DNA of 64,000 nt from Mycobacterium sp. NS-7484. GTDB taxonomy: Bacteria > Actinomycetota > Actinomycetes > Mycobacteriales > Mycobacteriaceae. Under the pieces are notes generated by a model. That model was not told where the DNA came from, did not search any database, and saw only the letters and a program-made list of their open reading frames with translations. The position numbers and the translations under genes were made by a program. The stretch is taken from assembly GCF_001953975.1 (NCBI RefSeq), contig NZ_MBEJ01000055.1, forward strand, positions 1-64,000, written 5' to 3'. Shown in pieces: positions 1-8,674 of the stretch; positions within the stretch are counted from its first letter, which is position 1, and each line of letters starts with the position of its first letter.

Positions 1-28
1 CAGACAGGGGAATTGCGTGGACCTGACA

Positions 29-55
29 CCGAACATGCTTTCAAAGCATGTTCGG
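29..55. repeat. Perfect-arm 27-bp palindrome
   Basis: Arms CCGAACATGCTT and AAGCATGTTCGG surround a TCA centre, giving a 12-bp stem with a 3-base loop. No T-run follows, so it is not a classical intrinsic terminator. It may be an operator or the end hairpin of a gene left of the window. It does not match the mycobacterial LexA box well. Confidence 0.6.
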
Positions 56-175
56 ACCCCTATCAGGGGAGGTCAACGGTCATAAATCAGCGATTCTGTA
101 CACACATTTTGGCCATTAACCCGTTCTGGGGGTTATAGCCCCTCTCGTCGGGAAACCCCTCGGCTCGATGATTGA

Positions 176-250
176 TATTTGAAGCATAAGGGCTTGACGA
201 AGCGCTCTTTGCTGCAGCATCCTGGATATGCCTGGTATTTAAAGCATAAG
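176..250 (+). promoter_or_regulatory. Direct repeats upstream of hipB (candidate operators)
   Basis: The 15-mer TATTTGAAGCATAAG at 176-190 recurs as TATTTAAAGCATAAG at 236-250, with 14 of 15 bases identical and a 60-bp period (about six helical turns). The second copy is also the right half of an imperfect inverted repeat TATGC...GCATA. XRE antitoxins such as HipB repress their own operon by binding repeated sites upstream, so these are candidate operators. That role is inferred from position only. Confidence 0.5.
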
Positions 251-299
251 AAGGGTTGCGATGGGTCCGCGACGGAGGCGGTCGCCTCAAGAGGGTCCT

Positions 300-509
300 A
301 TGCCTGAAATTGCACGCATAGGAGCTCTCTTCGCTGAGCGGCGGATCGCCTTGCGGCTAACCCAACAAACTCTCGCCGACCTGGCCGGCGTATCCCGCTC
401 CAGTATTCAGTCGCTCGAGCGGGGCGCCGGGTCGGTCAAGCTCGGGTCGGTCATCGAAGTTGCCGACGTTCTGGGTCTGCGCCTCGATATCAACGTGGGC
501 ATGGAATGA
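300..509 (+). CDS. hipB: HipB-like XRE family antitoxin
   Basis: A 69-residue helix-turn-helix protein. The XRE HTH fills roughly residues 12-60 (core LTQQTLADLAGVSRSSIQSLERG), followed by the hydrophobic C-terminal strand typical of HipB. It should bind operator DNA and neutralise the HipA kinase. ATG 300 is chosen because AAGAGGG (289-295) lies 4 bases upstream and relatives start about ten residues before the HTH. An in-frame ATG at 261, preceded by AAGAAGGG, would add 13 Arg-rich residues. The stop overlaps the next start as ATGA (506-509), so translation is coupled to hipA. The antitoxin is intact although its toxin gene is not. Confidence 0.85.
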   Translation: MPEIARIGALFAERRIALRLTQQTLADLAGVSRSSIQSLERGAGSVKLGSVIEVADVLGLRLDINVGME

Positions 510-1464
510 CAGCTCCATACCAACTCGATCTTCGCGAAGTCGACGCAGCCGATTTCTACATCAAGGACGAGATCGTCGCCCATCTGCGCCGCGAGTCCGG
601 TGATCGCGTCGCTTTCGCGTATGTCGACGAAGACCGACCGGCCGACGGGCGTATTCGTGATCGGTCCGTTTCATGGTCGCTGTTGCGGTCAGGTGAGTAC
701 CCCGTGGTGACGACGGGCGGTGCGGTTCCGGCGTTCTTCGCAGGCCTGCTTCCAGAGGGCGTCAGACTGGGGGTGGTGACGTCGTGGAAAATGAGCATTT
801 CTTCATGACGATGGCTGCAGCGTGCGGTTTGAGAGTTGCCAAGACGTCGGTGTTGAAAGATGTCGATGGTCGAAGCGCCTTACTCGTCAATCGTTTTGAC
901 CGTGCCGGACAAGCGCGCCTTGCCCAAGAAGACGCATGCCAGATCGCCGGCCTGTATCCCGCCTCGAAGTACCGCATCAAAACCGAGACTGCCATCGGCT
1001 CACTTGCCGACGCGTGCGCACGTGGCGGTGGCTCCAGAGTCGTGGCAGTCGCAGAACTGCTCAAAACCGTTGTCTTTTCCTGGCTCATCGGAAACGGTGA
1101 CCTGCACGGTAAGAACCTGTCGATCTACAACCCTGACGATGTGTGGCAGCCCACGCCAGCCTATGACCTGCTGTGCACGCAGCCCTATGCCGGGTGGAAG
1201 GATCCCATGGCGTTGAGTCTCTACGGCTGGGCGAACAAGCTGACCCGCGCGAACTTCGTCGAAGCAGGCGAACGTCTCGGTCTGCGGCACCGCGCGACAG
1301 CTGCCATGATCGACGGTCTCATCGACGCCGCGCAGCGTTGGCCGCCGCGATGCGATCACATCGGATTCGACGATCGACAGACCGTGCGTCTGGAGCAAAT
1401 GCTTCGTCAGCGCATCGACGCTCTGAAATCCGTTGGCACCAACGAATGTGCGGAGTCAGAGTGA
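506..1464 (+). pseudogene. hipA: hipA toxin gene with internal deletion and frameshift
   Basis: HipA is a Ser/Thr kinase that phosphorylates a translation factor or aminoacyl-tRNA synthetase and is held in check by HipB. Frame 506-808 encodes the N-terminal HipA domain, ending in FAGLLPEG-RLG. At about 779-787 homology jumps to another frame (784-1464) that starts deep in the kinase core (ENEHFFMTMA) and keeps the catalytic loop GNGDLHGKN and the metal-binding YDLL segment. About 100 residues of the roughly 420 expected are missing, including the P-loop region (GVQPK-type) and the ATP-binding lysine. The product cannot be an active kinase. A single out-of-frame deletion explains the structure. 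Confidence 0.85.
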
Positions 1465-1473
1465 GCCGTTGCG

Positions 1474-2769
1474 TCAGCTCTCCTCGGCGGGAGCGACGAA
1501 CCCGTCGCGCCAACTGGCCAGCGCGGCGTTCACCCCGGCCTGCACCGCGGTGCCGTTGCCCCAGCCGGCGTAGTAGTGCAGCTGCAGCACGATTTCGTCG
1601 AGCTCGCTTTCGGTGAGCTCACCGTTGATCAGCGCCCCGCGCACCTGGACCTCGATCAGATCGGCGCGGCCCAGCATCGCGGTGGCGCCGAGCACCACCA
1701 GACGCCGGTCTCGCAGCGACAGCCCCGGACGGTTCCAGACCTCGCCGAACAAGTGGTCGACGGTCATTTCCAGGGCCGGCTTGCGTTCGGCGGGCATGGC
1801 GTCGGCGAGCCCGGTGCCGTAAACCTCGTCCATGGTCTGCAGGCCGCGGGTGGTGCGGTCGGTGGCCGGCGGGGCGTCCGCGACGACTCCGAGGGTCTCG
1901 TCGCCGTGCGTGCGTGCGGCGTCGACCAGCGGCACCGCCACGCCGTTGCCGGTGGCCAATTCCTGTGCCGCGCTGAGGTCTTTGTCCATCAGGCGCAGTA
2001 CCTGCGGGCCGGCCTCGGCGGCCAGCTCGGGGGCGGCGACCTGGTTGCGCAGCCACAGCAGCGGCGTGGCGCCGGCCGGGTCGGCTTCGTCGATGACCTC
2101 GATCAGGGTGGCCGGATCCACACCGGCCGAGCGGGCCAGCGCGGCGGCCTCGTGTGCGGCGCGCCAGCTGCCGTAGGTCAGAACGTTGCGGGCGATCTTG
2201 GTCGACATTCCGGCGCCGAGGGGCCCGCAGTGCACGACCTTCTTGGCGAAGTCCGCCAGCACCGGCATGGCGCGCGCCACGGTGTCGTCGTCACCGCCGA
2301 CCATGGCCACCATGCCGTTGTGCGCGGCCTGATCACCGGGGGTCACGCCGCAGTCCAGCAGTTCCACGCCGTAGGCGCGGCAGTCCTGTGCCAATGCCTG
2401 CACCTCGGGCACCGAGACGGTGGACAGCAGCACCACGACCACACCTGGTCGCGAACCGGCCAGCACGCCGTCGTCGCCGTGCAGCACCTCACGCACCTGG
2501 GCGGCGTCGACGACGGCGATCAGCACCACGTCACTTACCGCGGCCACCTCCGCCGGGGTGGGCACCGCCAGGGCCAGTCCGAGTTCTCCGGCCGCCTCGG
2601 GGCGCACGTCGTGGACGACCGGGATGCGGCCGCGGCTCTCGAGGCTCACCGCCACGCCACCGCCGATCATGCCCAGACCGACCACGCCCGCACGCGGCGC
2701 GATACCGCTGTTGGCTCCGGGCGCCAGTTCGGTGAGGCGCAGCTCCAAGTCGTCGAGTTGGGCAGTCAT
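1474..2769 (-). CDS. NAD(P)-dependent dehydrogenase fused to a carboxymuconolactone decarboxylase-like domain
   Basis: 431 residues in two parts. Residues about 25-300 are a 6-phosphogluconate/3-hydroxyisobutyrate dehydrogenase-like module with the Rossmann motif GLGMIGGGVA (about residues 31-40) and the family's substrate segment DCGVTPGD. Residues about 315-425 look like a carboxymuconolactone decarboxylase/AhpD-like helical domain (EVWNRPGLSLRDRRL..). The fusion suggests one enzyme working on small hydroxy-acids or lactones; the substrate is unknown. ATG 2769 is preceded by GGAGA. It lies tail-to-tail with the decayed hipA, 9 bases apart, and diverges from rtcB. Confidence 0.75.
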   Translation of the reverse strand: MTAQLDDLELRLTELAPGANSGIAPRAGVVGLGMIGGGVAVSLESRGRIPVVHDVRPEAAGELGLALAVPTPAEVAAVSDVVLIAVVDAAQVREVLHGDDGVLAGSRPGVVVVLLSTVSVPEVQALAQDCRAYGVELLDCGVTPGDQAAHNGMVAMVGGDDDTVARAMPVLADFAKKVVHCGPLGAGMSTKIARNVLTYGSWRAAHEAAALARSAGVDPATLIEVIDEADPAGATPLLWLRNQVAAPELAAEAGPQVLRLMDKDLSAAQELATGNGVAVPLVDAARTHGDETLGVVADAPPATDRTTRGLQTMDEVYGTGLADAMPAERKPALEMTVDHLFGEVWNRPGLSLRDRRLVVLGATAMLGRADLIEVQVRGALINGELTESELDEIVLQLHYYAGWGNGTAVQAGVNAALASWRDGFVAPAEES

Positions 2770-2950
2770 CGGAATCTCCGTAACGTAAACGATTTTCAGT
2801 TAACAAAAGCTTAGATCGTCTACACACTTTCTGTACTGCGCTGACCTGGTGATACTGGGCACATCGCGCGGCAGACTGTGCGGCAAGCCGCATCCGGGGG
2901 CGCCCGGTCGGCGCCAAAACCCGCTCGACAGCATCGGGAGAATCGATGTT

Positions 2951-4159
2951 ATGACCACGCAGCGCGTCGTCGAGACCAAGTTGGTGAGCTTCGCCAGCCA
3001 CATCGACGACAACACCATCGAACAGGCGAAGCAGACGGCCTCGATGCCGTTCGTGCATCCGCATGTCGCGCTGATGCCCGACGCACACAGCGGTAAGGGG
3101 TCCGCCGTCGGCACCGTCATCCCGACCATTGACGCCGTGATCCCGGCCGCGGTCGGCGTCGACATCGGCTGCGGCATGATCGCCGCCCGCACGGAGTTCA
3201 GCGCCGCCGACATCGAGGGGCGTGACCTGGCTGCCTTGCGTACCGCGATCGAGTCGACGATTCCGCTGTCGCCGGGCAACTACAACGCGTCGCTGTCCCG
3301 CTTCCCGTTCACCCGGGGCCGCATCGCCGACCTCGAGCACCTGGCTCAAGACGGCGGTGTCGACCTTTCTCACTCGCCGAAGTGGCGTGAGCAACTCGGT
3401 TCGCTTGGCGGCGGCAACCACTTCATCGAACTGTGCCTGGACCAGGACGACCGGGTGTGGTTGTTCCTGCACTCCGGCTCCCGCGGTGTGGGCAACAAGA
3501 TCGCTCAGAAGCACATCAAGATTGCACAGAAGTTGATGAAGCGGTGGTGGATCGAGCTGCCGAACCCGGACCTCGCCTACTTACCCCAGGGCACACCGGA
3601 ATTCGGCGATTACCTACGAGAACTCAACTGGGCCCAGCGGTTTGCGCTGGAGAACCGGGCCGAGATGATGGACCGTTACATGTGGGTGTTCGCGGCCTGG
3701 ATGGGCTACGGGGAGTTGGACCAACCGCAGACCGCGGGTGATTTCGAGGTCGAGCGGATCAACACCCACCACAACTACACCCGCAAGGAACAGCATGGCG
3801 GGCGTGAGGTGTGGCTGACCCGTAAGGGCGCGATCGACGCTCATGCCGGGGTGATGGGCCTGATCCCCGGCAGCATGGGGACGCGCTCATATGTGGTGCG
3901 CGGCAAGGGCAACCCGGCCGGCCTGTGCTCGGCGCCGCACGGTGCCGGGCGTCGGTTCTCGCGTAACGAGGCTCGCCGCCGGTTCACCGCGGACGACCTC
4001 GCGAAGCGGATGCAGGGCATCGAGTATCGGCACGGTGAGCAGTGGGTCGATGAGATCCCTGACGCGTACAAGGACATCGACGTGGTGATGGCCGACGCCG
4101 ACGGATTGGTGGAGATCGTGCACGAGCTACGTCAGGTGCTCAACGTCAAGGGCACATGA
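2951..4159 (+). CDS. rtcB: RtcB family RNA-splicing ligase
   Basis: 402 residues, typical of RtcB, which joins 2',3'-cyclic phosphate (or 3'-phosphate) to 5'-hydroxyl RNA ends using GTP and Mn2+ in RNA repair. Visible signatures are the metal-binding Cys74 in DIGCGM, His157 in GGGNHF, HSGSRGVGN, and the guanylylated His330 in the PHGAGR segment. Start ATG 2951 has GGGAGA about ten bases upstream and gives the usual N-terminus. An open reading frame extends further upstream to 2849, but that part resembles no RtcB. No archease gene is adjacent. Confidence 0.9.
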   Translation: MTTQRVVETKLVSFASHIDDNTIEQAKQTASMPFVHPHVALMPDAHSGKGSAVGTVIPTIDAVIPAAVGVDIGCGMIAARTEFSAADIEGRDLAALRTAIESTIPLSPGNYNASLSRFPFTRGRIADLEHLAQDGGVDLSHSPKWREQLGSLGGGNHFIELCLDQDDRVWLFLHSGSRGVGNKIAQKHIKIAQKLMKRWWIELPNPDLAYLPQGTPEFGDYLRELNWAQRFALENRAEMMDRYMWVFAAWMGYGELDQPQTAGDFEVERINTHHNYTRKEQHGGREVWLTRKGAIDAHAGVMGLIPGSMGTRSYVVRGKGNPAGLCSAPHGAGRRFSRNEARRRFTADDLAKRMQGIEYRHGEQWVDEIPDAYKDIDVVMADADGLVEIVHELRQVLNVKGT

Positions 4160-4167
4160 CGGGTAGG

Positions 4168-4392
4168 TCAGGGTTTGCGCCCGGCGACCAGATAGGCGAC
4201 AGGCACCACACCGGAGGTGCCCAGCACGCTGAGTGCGCTGCCCCACAACCACTTTGGCCCGTTGATTTGGCCGGCGTCACGGCTTGAGAGGTCGCGGAGC
4301 GCCCAGGCGCGCAATCCCGCGTCGACGGCGGTCACGACCACGACCATCGTCTTGGCCTTGGGAGACAGGTCTTTCCAGCGTTTCTTTGCCAT
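4168..4392 (-). CDS. Small membrane protein
   Basis: 74 residues with a basic N-terminus (MAKKRWKDLS), two hydrophobic stretches (about 14-30 and 47-68) and a short basic tail (GRKP), so probably two membrane passes. It resembles small conserved actinobacterial membrane proteins; no function can be assigned. Its ATG overlaps the stop of the upstream surface-protein gene as TAATG (4390-4394), so the two are co-transcribed and translationally coupled. Confidence 0.65.
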   Translation of the reverse strand: MAKKRWKDLSPKAKTMVVVVTAVDAGLRAWALRDLSSRDAGQINGPKWLWGSALSVLGTSGVVPVAYLVAGRKP

Positions 4393-6218
4393 TACGGGCT
4401 CCCGGGCATCGTCGTTATCGGTGAGCTGCCAGAGCCGCCACTGCCACTGCCGCTGCTGCCGCGCTCGGAGCCGCCGCCGAACAGGCCACCGCTGGATGAC
4501 CCGCCACTCGACGAACCCCCCGACGACTCACCCGACGAACCACCCGACGGATACTGCGGATACAGCGTCTCAGCCGGGGCCTGTGTCGCCGGGATCTCCG
4601 GTTGTTCGACCGGGGCCGTGTACGTCGGCACCGTATGCGTCGGGGTCTCGACAGGCGGTTCCGAGGTCCGCACCGGCGGCACGGACGTGGTCGGCGGTGC
4701 CGTCGTTGTGGGTGGTGCGGTGGTGGTCGGCGGTGCGGTCGTCGTAGATGGTGCGGTGGTCGTCGGCGGCGCCGTAGTAGTTGGAGGCGCGGTGGTAGTC
4801 GTGGGAGGCGCCGTGGTGGTCGGCGGTGCGGTGGTGGTCGGCGGCGTCGTCGGCGGCGTTGTCGGCACCCAGGGCGACGGCAGCGTTGGCCACACGACGG
4901 GCGGAAGCGGCACCGGCACCGGTAGGGGCACAGGTATCGGTACCGGAACCGGCCCCGGCGAAACCTGGACAGGTGGGGGAGCCGGCACGGCGGGCGGTGC
5001 GGCCGGTGGTGCCACCGCAGGAGCCTGGTTGGCCGGTTGATTGCCGATGTCCGAGCGCACCCTGGGCGCAGCCGGTGCCGCGGGCGGCGGAGTCAGCACC
5101 GAGACGGGCAGGACCACCGGATCGGGTTCGTGCGGAACCTGCGGCAGATAGCGTCCGGGCACGGTGTCGGACTGTTCGACGGGTGCTGGTTGTGCCCGCA
5201 CATCGGCCGCCGGTCGGACGTTGATCGCGACGGTGACGGCCAAGGTGGCGAAGCTGACCACGACGAACGCCAAGGCGCTGCCCATCAGCAGCATCCGCGG
5301 CGGCGGTGGCGCGATGACTGTCGTGTAGTCGGGGTCCTGCTCTTGTTCGGGCACGAACTCGCCGACCGCGTCCATCGGCATCTCGTCGGCCCACGGCTCG
5401 GCGTCGGTTTCTTGTGAGTAGGCCAGATCCGGCCCCACTGCGGCAGAGTCGACAGCCGGGGCGGGTGCCATCTGCGTGGCCTCGGCGGCCGGGGCGATCT
5501 GCGTAGCGTCCACCGACGGAGCCATCTGCGTGGCATCGAGTGCGGGGGCCATCTGTGTGGCCGCCCCGGCCGGCGCGATGTCGCCGACCAGCTGGGCCGC
5601 ACCACGGGCGATCGCATAACCCGCGTCCGGTAACACCTCGACCGGCGCCGTCGAACGAAGCTCTGCGGCAACCGAATCCAGATCCAGCCGCTGGCCGACC
5701 AGAACCACCCGTCCCGGGGCTTCATCGGCGGATACGCGCTGCAACACCGCCGCGCAGGCGGCCGACACCCCGGCGGTGCCGATCGGCGCAGTGGCCAACG
5801 TCGAAGTCGGTGCAGGTGTGTCGGATTCCTGGCCGACCGTCGTCAGCGACACGGTGTCGTCGTCGGCCAGCAGCAGGGCGGCGTCCGCTCCGACACTGCG
5901 GGCCAGGGCCGCGGCCGCTTCGGCTTCGGTCACCACCTCGACGTTCGGCACGCCGGCGTCGAGCACGGTCTGACGCAAGGTGTCGGCTGCCGACGGGTCG
6001 GGCACGCACAGTCGCGTCGCGGCAACCTGGTTGCCCGACTCGGCCACTGCGCGGTAGGTGCCGACGATGGTCTCGGCCAGCTCCGACATCTCGGCAATCA
6101 GGTCGTCGGGCAGGTCGAGGGCGTACTGATCGAGAACCTGGCCGCCGCTCGCGGGCGAGCCGATCATCGCCAAGCGCGCCACACGCCCGGTGACCGCCAC
6201 CCCGAGGACTACGTCCAC
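4392..6218 (-). CDS. Mycobacterial surface protein with 'MDVVLG' N-domain, one TM helix and Pro/Thr-rich tail
   Basis: 608 residues. Residues 1-210 are a conserved mycobacterial domain starting MDVVLGVAVTGRVARL that looks like a compact ASKHA (actin/HSP70)-type fold. Next comes a linker with repeated TQMAP units (about 220-250), one hydrophobic helix (about 310-330), a Pro-rich stretch, a long TTAPPT repeat and a Gly/Ser-rich tail. This suggests a cytoplasmic N-domain and an extended cell-wall-spanning exterior. It shares the same plan with the gene at 10127-11278, so the two are paralogs. Start ATG 6218. Function unknown; I recall this N-domain as an uncharacterised mycobacterial family. Confidence 0.7.
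   Translation of the reverse strand: MDVVLGVAVTGRVARLAMIGSPASGGQVLDQYALDLPDDLIAEMSELAETIVGTYRAVAESGNQVAATRLCVPDPSAADTLRQTVLDAGVPNVEVVTEAEAAAALARSVGADAALLLADDDTVSLTTVGQESDTPAPTSTLATAPIGTAGVSAACAAVLQRVSADEAPGRVVLVGQRLDLDSVAAELRSTAPVEVLPDAGYAIARGAAQLVGDIAPAGAATQMAPALDATQMAPSVDATQIAPAAEATQMAPAPAVDSAAVGPDLAYSQETDAEPWADEMPMDAVGEFVPEQEQDPDYTTVIAPPPPRMLLMGSALAFVVVSFATLAVTVAINVRPAADVRAQPAPVEQSDTVPGRYLPQVPHEPDPVVLPVSVLTPPPAAPAAPRVRSDIGNQPANQAPAVAPPAAPPAVPAPPPVQVSPGPVPVPIPVPLPVPVPLPPVVWPTLPSPWVPTTPPTTPPTTTAPPTTTAPPTTTTAPPTTTAPPTTTAPSTTTAPPTTTAPPTTTAPPTTSVPPVRTSEPPVETPTHTVPTYTAPVEQPEIPATQAPAETLYPQYPSGGSSGESSGGSSSGGSSSGGLFGGGSERGSSGSGSGGSGSSPITTMPGSP
4680..4862. repeat. Minisatellite encoding PPTTTA repeats
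   Basis: About 180 bp of tandem, imperfect GGTGGTCGGCGGTGCGGT-type units (18-bp period with synonymous drift) encode the TTAPPT repeats of the surface protein on the minus strand. The repeats keep the reading frame, so copy-number change would alter only tail length. Such tracts are prone to slippage and assembly collapse. Confidence 0.7.
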
Positions 6219-6398
6219 GGTTCCACTCCTCGCTTCATGGTTGACCTACCAGCCCCGACGGACTTCAAAGCTACCGCACAGTCGTGGCGGGCCTTCGTGA
6301 CTGAACTGCCTCGGCTGCCAGCGCTGCTTGTGCGTCGGAGCAAAAGTGAGCACGCTGGTTGGAGCCTTGCGGTGTCACTCATAGAGAGGAATCGGTAA

Positions 6399-8066
6399 GT
6401 GAGCGACGAGCGTTACGACGCGCCCGCCACCGTCGCGGTGGAGACGACGGCCGCGCCGGTCGTGGCGCGTTCCCCGCGGGTCGGCTACGTGCCCACCCGG
6501 GCCAACCGGGTGCGCGACGGCCTGGCGGTGACGCTGCTCATCGTGGCGCTGCTGCTGCCGTGGAACCTGGAATTCGGGCTCGGTGTGCCCGGCAGCACCG
6601 GGTCGACCTTCGGCTTGCTGGCCGTCGTCACGTTGCTGTCCATCGTGGCCGCCCTGACCCCGCACCTCGGGCCGTTCCGGCTGGGGACACCGCAATCCGA
6701 TGTCAGGCGCACCAGCCGGATTCGCCTGCTGCTCAGCGTGACTTACCTCGTCGTGGTCGTGGTGTTCGTCGGTTACCACGTCGTGCAGACGGTACGCCAG
6801 GGCGGCACCGGGGCCGTACCGCCCGGAATCGGGCCGGGTATCTTGCTCGGCGTTGCGGGCGCACTGCTGGCGGGACAGCCGCCAATCACGTCGATCACCG
6901 TCGAGGACAACAGGTTCCGGCGCTGGTACACGGCCGGACGGATGATCGGCTTTCTGTCGATCGCGCTGGCGACGCTGTCTGTCGCTTTCAACTTCTACTG
7001 GCGACTGCGGTACCTGTTCGTCACCCAGGGCGACTTCGGGGGCCACGACATCGCGGTCATCGTGACGACCCTGCTCTACGGGGCAGAGGCGATGATCGCC
7101 CTGGTCATCGCGTCGCGTTGGCTGACCGAACGCACGGGGGCGGCGCGGTTGGCGACGACGGCCATCGGCGTCTCCGGCGCGATCGCGTCGACGCTGGTGT
7201 GGCTGCTCGGCATCGGGCGCGACATCGACGCCTTCCACGGCATCGCCCAGAACACCTCGACCGCGGCGGTGGGTTACGAGGGCTATCTAGCCTGGGCCGC
7301 GGCGGCTGCCATCGTGGCGCCGACGACGTTGTACGCGGTGTTCCTGATCAAGCCGCCGACCATCGGCGCCTACCGCGGCGCCGCGCAGAAATGCTTGACG
7401 CTCATCGCTTTCTGGGCGTTCGCCGCGGCGACCCTACGGGTCGTCGACTTCCTGATCGCGCTGTCGCTCGACCTTCCCCGCGCCCTCTATGACACCGTGG
7501 CGATGACGGTGTTCAACCTCGTCACCGGGTTGGTGGCGCGGTGGCTGCATCGGCAACTCGGCAATGGGGTGACCTCGACGACGGTGGCCGCCGCGTTCAG
7601 TGCGGTGTTGTTCGTCTTCACAGTCGCCAACATTGCGATCGGCGTCGCGCTGGCGCCGCGGTATGCCGGACCGGCGCCGGCGGCCGTCTACGGCAACAAC
7701 CTGGCCCAGCAGATCACCAGCACCTTCGACGTCGCGGTCTGTGTGCTGAGCCTGCTCGTGCTTGCGGTCATGGTGTTCACCGGGCCGTTGGTCGGCTATC
7801 TGGCGCGCCGCGAAAGCCGTTCGGCCAAGCCGGTAACCGCGCCCACGCCGCCGCAGCCCGCCGTTGAACCCTCCGCCCCGCCGACCATCGTGCGGCAACC
7901 CCGGGCGGCCGCGGTGCCGAAAATCGTTCGGCTGAAGGAGGACCGGACGACAGTGCTGGCCGCGCCACCGACCACCGAGCTTCACGTGCCGACGACGACG
8001 TTGCGGATTCAACGCCGCCCGCAGCGGCCGCCGACTCCAGGCAGTGCCCGTCACGACGGGCTTTGA
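6399..8066 (+). CDS. Polytopic membrane protein, unknown function
   Basis: 555 residues with about ten to eleven hydrophobic segments between residues 45 and 460, a short cytoplasmic N-terminus, and a roughly 90-residue polar, Pro-rich C-terminal tail with basic patches. I recognise no transporter signature. It resembles a conserved mycobacterial integral membrane protein. The start is GTG 6399 with GAGAGGA (6384-6390) eight bases upstream. It is divergent from the 'MDVVLG' surface protein, with a 180-bp shared upstream region. Confidence 0.65.
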   Translation: MSDERYDAPATVAVETTAAPVVARSPRVGYVPTRANRVRDGLAVTLLIVALLLPWNLEFGLGVPGSTGSTFGLLAVVTLLSIVAALTPHLGPFRLGTPQSDVRRTSRIRLLLSVTYLVVVVVFVGYHVVQTVRQGGTGAVPPGIGPGILLGVAGALLAGQPPITSITVEDNRFRRWYTAGRMIGFLSIALATLSVAFNFYWRLRYLFVTQGDFGGHDIAVIVTTLLYGAEAMIALVIASRWLTERTGAARLATTAIGVSGAIASTLVWLLGIGRDIDAFHGIAQNTSTAAVGYEGYLAWAAAAAIVAPTTLYAVFLIKPPTIGAYRGAAQKCLTLIAFWAFAAATLRVVDFLIALSLDLPRALYDTVAMTVFNLVTGLVARWLHRQLGNGVTSTTVAAAFSAVLFVFTVANIAIGVALAPRYAGPAPAAVYGNNLAQQITSTFDVAVCVLSLLVLAVMVFTGPLVGYLARRESRSAKPVTAPTPPQPAVEPSAPPTIVRQPRAAAVPKIVRLKEDRTTVLAAPPTTELHVPTTTLRIQRRPQRPPTPGSARHDGL

Positions 8067-8200
8067 CCAAAAAGAATTCTTCGTCCGGTCTTTTTCTCGG
8101 CAAGAAGATTCATTTTCCGTCACGGCTTCGAATCGGGAAAACGCAATTGGCTACGTGCCCGGTGTCGACGGCATTCCGGTCAATCGTTGGCAATTTCCGG

Positions 8201-8516
8201 CGGGGAACGAGCTGCCCGCCTAGTAGCGACAATCGAGCGACAATCGCCACATCGGCAACATCAGCCTCACTGAACCCAGCGTCGCTCGACATTTTTGACA
8301 CTCGGATACCATTGGCCCCACCAGCATCATCTGTCCGTTGTCCAGCTGCGAGCGACTCCGTCGCTGATAGGTGGACATCCCAAATTTCGTGACGGGTGAG
8401 GCATTTGAGCTCTCAAGTGACGCAAGTAGTCAATGCCGCGTGACAGCCGGTGTCCATGGTGCTCATGTGGCGATTGTCGCTGAAAAGTCGCTACTAGGCG
8501 GGCAGCTCGCACCCCG
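8201..8516. repeat. 52-bp inverted repeat pair enclosing 212 bp (MITE- or REP-like element)
   Basis: The left arm 8201-8252 (CGGGG..GAGCTGCCCGCCTAGTAGCG..) and the right arm 8465-8516 are reverse complements at 46 of 52 positions by hand count. The mismatches fall in two clusters. The left arm carries an internal duplication of CGACAATCG. The 212-bp spacer encodes nothing recognisable. The whole lies in the roughly 550-bp gap between the membrane-protein gene and the cutinase. A miniature inverted-repeat transposable element or a folded intergenic repeat are both possible. Confidence 0.7.
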
Positions 8517-8614
8517 TTCCAGATGCGCGAGACCGCGCAGGTCGCCGCGATTCGCCGCACCGCCCGGCGGCGCCACACATTCTGAGAATTCTCTCTCGTT
8601 TGTGAGGGAACTCT

Positions 8615-8674
8615 ATGTCTACGTATTTCAGCAGGCGCCCAATGCGGCACCATGTCAGCATCAATTGGTGGTGA
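8615..8674 (+). other. 19-codon ORF behind a strong RBS, overlapping the cutinase start
   Basis: ATG 8615 follows a strong GAGGGAA ribosome-binding site (8604-8610) and encodes MSTYFSRRPMRHHVSINWW before a TGA at 8672 that overlaps the cutinase GTG as GTGA. The Arg-rich product looks like the missing n-region of the cutinase signal peptide. Either one base was gained or lost here and the cutinase is frameshifted, or this is a coupled leader peptide. The cutinase frame itself has no good ribosome-binding site nearby. Confidence 0.5.

Noticed and set aside
29..55. SOS (LexA) box
   Set aside because: Half-site CGAACATGC lacks the spacing of the mycobacterial TCGAAC(N4)GTTCGA box.
1576..2814. 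412-codon plus-strand ORF opposite the dehydrogenase
   Set aside because: Gln/His/Gly-rich antisense shadow caused by G+C-rich codons; no homology and no ribosome-binding site.
6359..7492. 377-codon ORF overlapping the membrane-protein gene
   Set aside because: Arg-rich alternate-frame reading; the other frame has clear membrane helices and a good ribosome-binding site.
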